DNA of 64,000 nt. Origin: Sipunculus nudus (taxonomy: Eukaryota; Annelida; Sipuncula; Golfingiida; Sipunculidae). The stretch covers positions 58,659,676-58,723,675 of the forward strand of contig CM049316.1 in assembly GCA_026874595.1 (NCBI GenBank), read 5' to 3'. A program made the position numbers and the translations under genes. Positions 30,969 through 41,961 of this stretch are shown here, one piece after another (within the stretch, counting starts at the first letter, position 1; each line of letters starts with the position of its first letter). The notes under the pieces are model-generated. The model made no database searches. It was not told where the DNA came from and worked only from the letters and a program-made list of their open reading frames with translations.

Positions 30969-33610
30969 TTTTTAGCTCAGCTGACTATAAGTCATCTGAG
31001 CTATAGTCGTGGTCCATTGTCCGTCGTCCGTCCGTCTGTCCGTCCGTCCGTCCGTCCGTCCGTCTGTCCGTCCGTCCGTCCGTAGATGTGGCACGTTTTG
31101 AAACCGTAAGACCTAGGAATCCAAAATTCGGCATAATGTTAGATGTCCCCAAGATCTCCTACCAAGCCAAAAACTGGGTGTTTGCAACTTCGTTCCTTTG
31201 AGAAATTAAGGAAAAACCTCAATTTTTTATTAAAAACCTATTTTCACACTTCAGAACTGCCTAATATCAAAACCACTCATCTGTTTTACCTCATATTTAC
31301 CATAAATATTCCTCTATATAGTTCCTTTGTACAAGCCAGAAATTATGTCTGTATTATTTAATTTCAAAAAGTTATGGGCCCAAACATAATGCATTTTGTA
31401 AAAAATCAGAAAAGATATTTGATCACTTAACACAAAAAATGTTAATGCTATGGACCTTTTTTCCAGTAATATAACTTTAATATATCAAAATTAAATTGTA
31501 TACCCAAAATTAAATGAAAATCTTTTAAATTTTTTAAAATATTAATAAAAATAAAAAATTGGTACCTTAAATTTTGCCCAACTTTGACCATGGCACGTTT
31601 TTTTCCTGTAAGTACTGTGGATATAATTTTCACAGCATGTTTTTGTTAGCATTTCAACTAATAACACCAAAAATTTGAAACCAGTTGATCAAAAACTGTA
31701 GATTTTAATCAAGTTTTCAAGCACCATGTAACATATTGTTTACATCAAGCTAGTGTTATGCAGTTTGCAAGAGCTCAGCTCCCCAGCTTCAGCTCTAAGT
31801 TCCTTAAATTCGGCATACAGTTAGATGTCTCCAAAATGCCCTACCATGCCAAGAATTTGGTCACTATGACATTCGAGATATTAATGAAAAACTTCATTTT
31901 TCCATTAAAAACCCATTGTTACACTTCAAAACTGCCTAATATCAAAACCACTGATCTGACTTTAATCATAAATAATATACATATTTTTCATTCTCTATGC
32001 ACATGCCAGAATGATGTCAGTATTGTGTAATTGTTTTAAGTTATGGGCCCAAACATAATGCACTTTGTAAAAAATCAAGAAATATATTTACTCCCTTAAC
32101 AAGAGCATTGCTGAAGCTAGAGATTTTTTTGTCAGGGATGTAACATTATTTAATCAAGATTCAATTGAATACCCAAAATTAGTTCTGAATTTTTCAAATT
32201 ATATCTAGTATAAATATAAAATTAGTACCTTAAATTTTGCCCAACTGTGACCATGGCACGTTTGTTTCCCGTGAGCACTGTTGATATATTTTTCATATCA
32301 TGCACACATAAGCATTTCAGCTTTTTAGTTTAGAAAGCTGAAAGAAATTGGCCAAAAATTGTAGCTTTTATTAATGTTTTTTTATGAGACCCTGTCAGAC
32401 TTTGGCTCTCTCCAGCCCCTCTTGAGTCACCTGTATGTTGACCTTGTTGACCCTTCATCAAATTATGCACGCTTGAGGCGAGGCATACATGGAATCTAGG
32501 CAGCTTATGGCAAGCCACAGTTGATCCAGGTGTCCAACCCAACTCATCTAGTAGTTTTAACCAAGAACATAACAAAAAACAATAAATTAATAAATTTTTA
32601 TTGGTTTTTAATAACAAATTAAAGAAAAATAGAAAAGGAATTTGTTAGTTTATAATAACAGGAAATTAACTCGCAGTTACTGATGATATAAGAATCTTGT
32701 ATCGATGGGTAGAATATTACATATTCCAAATAACACCATGCAGTCACCTATGGCATTTTTCAGTTCAATTTTAATGATAAAGAAGTAAATCATATTATTC
32801 ATTACTAATCATTAGGGATCATATGAAGGAAATTAGACAAAGATGCAGTTGATATTATTAATCTAGATTCCTGCTGTGTCTAGTGTGTACATTGATGTGA
32901 AATTAGTCCAAAATGAATTTTTTACTGTTATTTTTTAATATAAATAAAAGCCATAAAACCAGGTACTTATGATCATTATTTAAATGTGTGAATTTTGTAT
33001 ATTCTGGATTCTCAACATCATTGTTTGGTAAAAAACTGAATAAAATCCAGACATGGTGCAAATACTTTGTAATTGTATTTAAATACAAATATGATTTTGT
33101 ACTCCATTATAAAATTTCTTGCATAAAGAATGGGAATTCAGGTAAAAATGAAAATATATGAATACTTGTGCAAATACTTTCAAAATGTATTCATGAATGC
33201 ATTCATGAATATATTCTTTAATATTATTTTAATAATCATATCAGTTATATTTCATTTTAAAAAATCATATGATTCTCTTATTATTTTTAATAAAAAATAT
33301 ATTTGGGACAATATTTGTATTTTTTTTAATAAATAGTTAAACTCTTATATTATATGTTCTGCTTATAAGTTATATGGCCAAGTCAAAATCTGTGTGACAA
33401 TAGTACTCCATTTGTTAATAAAATAAATGAAATCAATCCTCTTCCCTGTCTCCAAAGGTACTATCAGAATATTACATAAGCTAAACAACAACAACTCATA
33501 ATACAGCTTATATTTATTACCACACAAAACCAGCATGTGCCTCATTTCTAAATAATATTTTTTTATCATATATAACAGCTGAGCGTAGTGACCCATAGGT
33601 CCCTTGTTTT
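30969..33610 (+). mobile_element. HINE-like element, 2.64-kb copy 1 of near-identical pair
   Basis: Same ends as 28507-30093, with a long CCGT microsatellite (31019-31082) and a terminal GACCCATAGGTCCCTTGTT. It aligns end to end with 60950-63586 with few substitutions and small indels. Internally the GGCATAcaGTTAGATGTC block occurs twice (about 31131 and 31812), so the element is a partial tandem of one module followed by a unique 3' third. No helicase or other long ORF. Confidence 0.75.
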
Positions 33611-34944
33611 ATCGTGAGTTGAACGGTCTGAAGAGGAGTGTTTAAACTAGATCCAGGGCACATGTAGCATGACAAATAGCTTGGAAAGGGCTACTTGCTC
33701 CATCAAATTTGACAGTTAAAAGAGGCATATTGGATGAAATACGCAATAAAAAATATGATAATCGTAACAAATTGATTCAGGGGTCAAGAATCAATTACAG
33801 TTTAATCGAGGAGTTGTAATTCAGTGCATCAATTAGTTGATGCATGTAGACACATCTGGTATTTAGTACTATCTGCTGATGAATGATATGTTACATGGAC
33901 AATATACAGTTCTTTAATAGATATGTTTTTGCATAAAGACATAGCAAGTGCAACTTTACAAATATAAACATAAATATTTATGGTCCCCCCCCCCCCCTCC
34001 AGGGGAGACATATTTTTAGTGCCATCATCTGTCATCATCATCTGCTGTCGTCATCTGTAGGAGATCTTGTGAACGCATTGACTTTTGAAGGGCTGCATAT
34101 TTTCCCCGAAATTTGAAACAAAAATTGTTTCTACCAAAATCTTGGATTAGTTCAAAAACTGATGACCTTGACCTTCATCTTCAAGGTCAGATCTGCGCAG
34201 ACCTAGGATTATTGTAACCCCCATAAATTTGGAAGTACTGAAGATTTTTCCTTCAAATTTGACACACCTGTTCTTTCAGCCAAAATCTTGTCAGAGTTCA
34301 AAAACTTGACCTTGACCTTGATCTTCAATGTCAGATCTGCAGAAATCTAGAATTATTGTTTTTAGGTGGTGCTTTTCTTACCCGTATGTTATGGGATGGC
34401 CCATGGGAGGGGGGGGGGGAGATTTATATAACTACTAGTTTCAATCTGTAATCATCTCCTGTGTCAAAGGTGAAGAAAGGATGATACAGCTTTTTATGTT
34501 GTACAGTAATCTGATATCATTATATATGTATGAAGCATAATGTGTATAGTTCAGAGAGTATATATCAGGTACACATTGTCTTATTAATTATGACTACATG
34601 TCACCTGATAAAATGCTGATGTCAGGTCAGGTATTTCTTGAGAGCAACATTATGATAACAAACTTTCACTCTCCAAAAGTTGTCATATCTGCAGTAAAAT
34701 AGTGACACAAATATCGGAAATACAGTGTCTTGTTTCCCCCCAGAAATTTGGCATAAGTCACATGATATTAAAGTGCCAAGTCCTCTTAGTCTTGAACCAT
34801 TAGTTGGATCCTGCTTATAGATTAAAAACTCTCTGACCCAAAATAACAGTTCATAACCAGGCATGAAGCAGAAGCAGGATCCATGTTTTTGGTCAGTACT
34901 GTAGGTGTGTACACAGGTGCTTGAATATTTATTTATTATCAAGT
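33611..34944. other. Spacer with element fragments
   Basis: Contains a GATGCATC-type remnant (33780-33850), a C10 tract near 33986 with GGGGAGACATATTTTTAG, and CTTGACCTTCATCTTCAAGG-like AGGTCA-rich sequence at 34150-34340. A G-run lies near 34411. The 106-codon minus frame at 34622-34942 has no recognisable feature. Confidence 0.4.
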
Positions 34945-35200
34945 CTTCATACCTCCAATGTTCTTAGAGATACTACGACAAAATCAGGTCAAACGACCCA
35001 ATAATAAAATGGTAATACCATGTTATCACTTGAAATATGACCTTACGCGACCCATCTGCAATGGCCGCCTTCGAAAGGTTTAAGCTGAGTTGTCTACCTG
35101 GTCATATTACACGTGATAACACAGTATAATTACCATTTTATTATTGGGTTATTTGACCTGATTTCAGCGTAGTATCTCTAAGAACATTGGAGATATGAAG
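34945..35200. mobile_element. Foldback MITE with about 65-bp arms
   Basis: The left arm CTTCATACCTCCAATGTTCT...AAAATGGTAAT is an almost exact inverted copy of the right arm ATTACCATTTT...AACATTGGAGATATGAAG. The arms differ at only a few bases, and about 100 bp of GC-richer spacer separates them. A target duplication is not evident. Confidence 0.75.
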
Positions 35201-35734
35201 AATTTATTATAAATAGGGATTCAAGCACATGTGACATGTATGTCTGCAAGATGTCTAAAGAAGGGTACCATGGATTTTAATGAAATGGGAGGGATGAACT
35301 GGGCCGCTTGTGGGTGGCTGACTTATTAAAAAAAAAAATATAGCCCCAGCATACATTGTGTCACTTGTTTCCACAGGATTCTGCAGGATCTGGCTCCCCT
35401 CTGCCAGGCCAAAAATATATTGCACTTTTACCTTGGGTCCAGTCCATTCCACAATGCTGAATTAAATATCATCATCATACTTTCATCCCACGAGACCAGC
35501 ATAACATTAACAATAGCCATTACAACACTAATCTTTTAATTTCAACAGCAATATACCTCGTCTCAAAACTGGTCATCCATTAAAGAAGAAAAAAGTCTGC
35601 ATTAAATATATTAACTATATTGATAGTATCCATGCTGTATCAGTTGATGATTAAAACATAATGCAGATTCTGACAAATCTACCTGTCCATGGATGTAAAT
35701 CTGACACACCAAGGTAGAAATTTAGTTGTCACTG
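35201..35734. other. Spacer, no feature recognised
   Basis: A 65-codon minus frame at 35255-35452 has no support. Nothing else. Confidence 0.4.
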
Positions 35735-36436
35735 GGACAGTGGAATGATGCTCATTTCAAGCCCTAATGGGACAGGGGAATGGAGTAGATTTCAAGCCCA
35801 AGTGGGAGACAAGAATGGCGCTGATTTCAAGCCCTAGTGGGACAGGAGAATGGTGTAAATTTCAAGCTTTAGTGGGAAGGGAAATAATGTTTATTCAATC
35901 CCTTGTGGGAGAAGGGAATGGTGTTGATTTCAAGCCCTAGTAGGGCAGGGGAATGGTGTAGACTTCAAGCCCTATTGGGACATGAATGGTGTTGATTTCA
36001 AGCCCTAGTGGGACAGGGAAATGGTGTTGATTTCAAGCTCTAGTGGGAAGGAGAATAATGTTGATTTCAGTCCCTTGTGGGAGTAGGGAATGGTATTGAA
36101 TTCAAGCCCTGTTGGGACAAGGGAAGTGTGTTGATTGATTTCAAGCCCTAATTGGACAGGGGAATGGTGTTGATTTCAAGCCCTAGTGGGAAAGGAGAAT
36201 GGTGTTGATTTTAAGCTCTAGTGGGAAGGAGAATAATGTTGATTTCAGTCCCTTGTGGGAGTAGGGAATGGTGTTGAATTCAAGCCCTGTTGGGACAAGG
36301 GAAGTGTGTTGATTGATTTCAAGCCCTAATTGGACAGGGGAATGGTGTTGATTTCAAGCCCTAGTGGGAAAGGAGAATGGTGTTGATTTTAAGCCCTAGT
36401 GGGAAAGGAGAATGGTGTTGATTTCAAGCTCTAACC
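35735..36436 (+). repeat. 35-bp minisatellite with 178-bp higher-order unit
   Basis: The unit is GATTTCAAGCCCTAGTGGGA then CAGGGGAATGGTGTT, about 20 copies. A five-unit block beginning GAATAATGTTGATTTCAG at 36053 recurs at 36231, giving a 178-bp higher-order period. Both blocks carry the diagnostic variants TTGTGGGAGTAGGG and GTGTGTTGATTGATTTC. Stops in all frames; non-coding. Confidence 0.9.
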
Positions 36437-38178
36437 TCCTCTGCAAACCCTTGAAAGTTTGGATTCTTGAAGTGGAGAAGGCATGTTTAAAGATTAATGT
36501 TTTCAGAATATGACAGCTGGCCTGGAAATTTTGTAGACATGTGCACTATAATGTAGGACACCACATACCAAAAATAATTCCGCAGCAGGGGTTCTCCCGG
36601 TTCATAGTTTTTTTTCAACAGGACAACCACGTGCCACTCTGAAACCTCTTTAGTTTGTTCCATTATAGTAAGAACAGTATAAGTGGTCGTATTGTATAAA
36701 AAGTACCTCTTATGTTAGCTGTTGTACTATAATGTTTAAATCATAGCTGACTTGGGTTTGCATAGCTTTAGCAATGTTCTTGTCTTCTGTCTGTTTAACT
36801 TTAATCTGTCTTCTAAAACAATTCTTTTAATGATTTTTCTGTCTTACTGTATTGTTCATGCTCTTATTGACAAAAACTGGACAAATATGAAAATATCTGT
36901 TATTGGAAAAAACAGGTGAAACAGACCATTTGGAGTCCTGGTAAAAAATACAGATTAAATTTTTATTGGTGGGTTCTTTTTCCTGTTGGAATATATATTA
37001 GACTGAGTTCTTTGTGGATTTTTGTGATATTTTATATATAGGTGCCTACCGGTAGGTGGATTTAGATGCAAGATAATTTCATTTTGTGGGTGAAAGGGTT
37101 CTAGATTGGGTTACACATACAGGAAAATATTTTTTTGCATTAATAATTATATCATCAGTCCAGTTGCAATAAAGTGTTGCCAGTGCTGACATCTAGAGGA
37201 TAAAATTTGTTCTATTAGACCTGTAGGGCACATGAATGAGGATTTTGGAATGATTATTGTTATTTTTTTTCCTGTCAGTGCCATCTAATGTTCAAGCTTG
37301 AAACTGTTTGTTTTCAGTATTTATCAGTGTTCGGAATACTTGGAGCTCTGATGCACAGATGCACCAAAAAGGTTTTGTGTACTGAGTGTATTGTTGTGAT
37401 GTTTATACAGTACACCTGCTGTTGGTTAATGGGACAGTTCTACCAGACAGGGACATAAATGCACATCTGATTTTCTACATAATCAAAAATGGACAAAAAC
37501 ATTGTAAAGTGATTTCACAGTGAAAACCAAAAATATTGGGTCATAGAGCTTTTGAAGGATATTTTCAGGATTTCATTGATGGATGGAGGGCCTTTGAACC
37601 GATTGAGTAAATCAAAATTTTAATTTTTAACTTTGATTTGAGGCTTGATTCTGTTTTTACTTAAGTAGTAAATTTCATACTTTGTTTAAATGAAAACAAA
37701 TATTTTACTACAGTTGATATTAGTTAATTTCAGCAAGTTAATAATACACATAATACAATTTAATCAAGGGGTTGCAATTCAATGCATCAATTATTTGATG
37801 CAGCATTGTTACACCCTAATGGCTTGGTATACAAGTTCTAACTTTTAAATTTATCACTTCATTGGAATAAGTCTATAATATGGTAGCTATAATTAAATTT
37901 GTGCACCTTGAGTTATTCTGTGCACCCATTTGTATAAGTCTGGGTGCACAGGTGCATCTTATTAGTAAATTGGGAATGATGATCATAATTGATGATTGGT
38001 CAGCTAACGCAGGCAATCCAATGATAATTCTTACATTTGCTATAATTGGTAACAGGGTTTATCACAAAGGTACGCTTTCATGAATTTCATGCAAACAAAC
38101 TTTAGAACAAACTGTAAATGGATGAATGCATACCCTCCTAGGCAGAGGCAGTTACAGAGGACTCGGGTGATTGCATAA
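36437..38178. other. Spacer with hAT-type remnant
   Basis: At about 37590-37815, TTGAGGCTTGATTC, AGTAGTAAATTTCATACTTT and TTTAATCAAGGGGTTGCAAT, GATGCATTG-type sequence recur inverted at 60281-60710. The tail of repeat F lies at 38118-38160. The rest shows nothing. Confidence 0.4.
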
Positions 38179-38393
38179 TACAGTGGAACCTCTCTTTATG
38201 GGCACCTCTGTACCATGGGCACCTCTGTACTACGGGCACCTCTGTACTAAGGGCACCTCCTATTTACAGCCACTTAAGGGCAGTCCCTTGAAAGTAAGTC
38301 CCAAAATCTATAACCTCCCTACTAAGGACACCTGTCTGTTGCAGCCAAAATTTCCAGTCCCATCAGTGTCCATCATATATAGGTTCTACTGTA
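38179..38393. mobile_element. TA-flanked pogo-like MITE, copy 3
   Basis: TA|CAGTGGAACCTCTCT at the left and AGGTTCTACTG|TA at the right. The interior has four 17-18-bp repeats of GGGCACCTCTGTACTA. The termini match pogo/Tigger-type MITEs. Confidence 0.65.
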
Positions 38394-41139
38394 TAATTCT
38401 GATACTAATGGCACTGGCAAAGAAGTGCTCCCCTTGAACATTGTCATGTTTTACTTTTACTCTAATAAAATTAGCACAATCTGGCAAGTCCATTTTACAT
38501 CTTTTCCAGTTCTAAAGAACATTACAATTTAATGTTATTTTTAGTAAAATATGCGGGCCAGAAGTCAAGTTCCACCTAATCGCAAGGAATATGCCATCGC
38601 TTAGCAACCAGAATGGTAAAATATGACCAACAAGACAGTCAGACACTTCTGCTGAAAACTTACGGGACATTTAATGTCGCAAAATTAATCCTTCATGATA
38701 CTAAGGCTAAAAATGGCTCCATAACAACATTTATTATTTAAAATAATAAGCAGAAATATGCATGATTCTTTTTATGGCATGTGTTTAGAATTCATACAGT
38801 TAATAAATGCTTGCTTTTATTTAAAGTTTGTTTTTTATCATTTAGAAATTTAATTATTGTTGTGGACATAATAATGTGTATCCATTTACATTCTGTTAAA
38901 AGATCAAGAGTTCACTTTTTAAAGGATAGGCTTCATTTTCTCTTTGCATTTAGAAGTAAGCCAGTGTATTTTCACTGCTGGTCCCATGTATCCTGGCATG
39001 TAATGTAATTTGCTCCTGATATTAAGGAATGCTTAGTTATTTTAGCTATTAGGATAGATAATATGATATAATAATGGTGCTCACATGTAGAAATTGCGCA
39101 CTAGAAAACATATGGTGGCTTCGTAAAATGAGTTACGTAGATAAAAAGGGTAATACCGGTCAGTGATCTGACAGGTTAAACTTGTTGTACAACCTATACT
39201 ATCTGTATAACATGTTATCAATGTTTACATTTCTGTATTATTCAGTTGCTGTTTATATTTTTTAGCAGGGCTGTAACATTCATCCGAACTCCCTAGAATC
39301 CTTCATCCATGCAAGGTCATCAAGCACAAATATTCTCTTTCTGCAATATCACTGGTATGTGAATCCGCTGAGGAAATTTACTCAAGATGACAGATGTATA
39401 GAAATTTAGCTAGTGATGGGCCGATAATCAATTATATTCAATGACTGTCAGTGCAAATGATTCAATGATCGGTCTAGTAGTGCCATAATCCATTACAAAG
39501 TTTAACACATATATTAGGCTTTGTGATGAGGAAAGATACACTTTTCTATAATTTATGCCAGTAAACTTTAGAAAAGTATGTGTTCACTAATAAATCCATA
39601 CCTATATTTGCAATATACACATGTTGGCTATTGAATTAGATACATTATCCAATATGTTGGCCTATATATATCAGTTGGGATGATTTACTAGCTATATTAT
39701 TTGGTAAGAAATTTCAAACACCTGGGCAACTGTTTAATTCTTATTATCTTTCAGCAGAGGTCAACCGATTTTTAATTATGAATGATCATGAAATTAAAAC
39801 TGATTCCCAATATTAGAACAAAGAGTGAATTTTGAAAATCTCTTATTAGACTGAAAATAAAAATATAAATAATTAAAATATTGAATGCCCAGTAAATTGC
39901 TTTGACAGTGTCCTCATTGTAACTTGGTAAAAGCCTTTGGTCCTGCACAGGGGGGAAACATGTTGATTCAACATACACTGGGGTTATTTATGTAATTCCT
40001 TCTATTAATTATATAAAACAGAATGTTCATAAACCAATTTGCATATTACCATGCTGTATCATGGTTAGCCTGGTGATACACTTGCAGCCCTGTAGTTTAG
40101 CAAACAGTTAATTGTTTTCAACAGCTTGAACAAGCAGGTGCTACCATATGGTATATTTGTTATTATGCAGGGTATGTGTACTAGACACATGTACTGGTAG
40201 TTCATTGCACGTAAGGACTGTAGCCGTGCTTCCACTTTAGATTTTAAATAAAGTATTATGTTCTGGAAAAAAACAGTATCATATTATTGGGGTAGGATGT
40301 AGATTAGTAGCTCTAAAGAAGCTGAGGGCATTTGACTGCACCAGCATATTACCTGTTCTTGCATGGGGACAGGTCCACAGGACTTTAGCCAAGGTTTGTG
40401 AGGGACTGGTTTTCTATGGGCCTAGTTGACATAAGCCAAGTTCACTGGTGCAGTTTCTTCTAGAAGATGCTGGTATACACTTAACAAATTAATGTCAAAT
40501 TCCTCAGGATTTAAAGGGAAATTGGAAAATGACCCCCTTAGGACACACTTGGAATCATTCCCAACATTTCAAGAACAAAAATGTCATACTGGAGGCCTGA
40601 CCACAGAGGTGTTGTATAAAAAGTTGATGAGTACCACTACTGTCGGTTACAGTATAGACTTTTGAGAGGAATATCTTGGTTGAACTTCACCAGTGTCTCA
40701 AAGGTAAGATAATGAAATTTTTTAAAGAACCTGTCATTATATCTTCTGTGTTATTTTTAGCCCTGTGTATACCAAATAACTTGACTTATTCTGTTAAAAA
40801 GTACCATATTATAAATGCTCAAAACATTTAATCAAGTAATGCCTGCTGCAAGGTTAACATCAGAAATGGTATGATTGAGTCCACACTTTTTGTTTGTTTG
40901 TTTCAGTTGTCTGGGCGGTCAGTGTTACCACTGTAAAACATTGCTCAATAAGTGCAAAGGAAATATTTAAAACAGAAAATGAGTAATAGTCCCACTCTGT
41001 GTAACCAGGGTATTTTTGCCTGCACCAGGAAGACAGGCATACATCCCCATTCATGTGTGTGTTTGTTCATAACATAGTTTATGCAATCACACTTGAGTGA
41101 AAAAAATCACTGAAGTGAGTTCCCAGTATGAGACCTCTC
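38394..41139. other. Spacer with dispersed repeat E
   Basis: Repeat E copy at 40438-40640 (AGCCAAGTTCACTGG ... TTAGGACACACTTGG ... CCACAGAGGTGTTG). A hAT-type remnant lies at about 39410-39560. A splice-like segment at 40653-40703 (GGTTACAG ... CAAAG|GTAAGA) is open in one frame for 17 codons but sits just after the repeat and is not called. No gene. Confidence 0.4.
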
Positions 41140-41218
41140 TAAATGTTCCTGTTGCACATTTTCTTGGTTTGCATTCACTAATTTATCCCATATCCTAGGT
41201 TCATTCATGCATAAGCTA
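41140..41218. repeat. Dispersed repeat F, left part of a split copy
   Basis: Ends CATTCATGCATAAGC|TA. The matching continuation, ACATTTGTGAATATT..., resumes at 45033 on the other side of the TA-flanked insertion. The unbroken copies at 14425 and 47519 show the joined order. Confidence 0.6.
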
Positions 41219-41961
41219 CCGTAAAATCTGTGAAATTTCGTACCTCGATGAATTTCGTAACAGGTCTTTCTTCAGTAACCATAATTATTAAAATGACATG
41301 TTAAATTTTGGACTGCCGATGGTCTGTTACGCCATATTTGACGTTAGCAGGACTGCCGTGAATGTAACACTGACGTAACCTCACCCTGTTATCTGGTTTT
41401 GAACAAGCCTACCGGTCCGATCGATGTGAATGCCATGCTATTGATAATTAATATGAATTATATCTACATCATATAGAATGTAATTTGACTGAAAACTAAG
41501 ATTTTTGTTTCAGCGACAATAGAAAAGCTTAAAATATCTCTTATGTGAGTTGCTTAATTGTCCGGGGTGCGAGCGACACGCCGTGAATAACTGACAGACG
41601 TCCATGAAGTTTGACGGAGGTTGGAAATTGGATAATCAGGATTAACTCCGTAAATGATCTCAAGAACACTAGCTTTACGTGCACCGTAAAGGGGGATTTC
41701 CGTGTGTAAGCCAGGTTCAAATTGGTCTCTTTCAAGCAAGCTCAGCGCTCTGGTGTATGTAATAGCAATGTTAATCAGTTGAAAATTAATGCTTATTTCC
41801 ATTAAAACATTTAAAATAAATATCTTGAATGTCACACCAGAACGACCCAGTTTCGAGTACCCAGGTACCGTATCACCCAACAATCAAGTCACACGAGATA
41901 AAACGGTACATCAAAGAGCTGGCAGACGTTCATGAAGTTTAACGGAGGTTGGATATTTGTA

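Noticed and set aside
40653-40703. Splice-like segment with GTAAGA donor (+)
   Set aside because: Directly follows dispersed repeat E; a 17-codon frame is too short to distinguish from chance.
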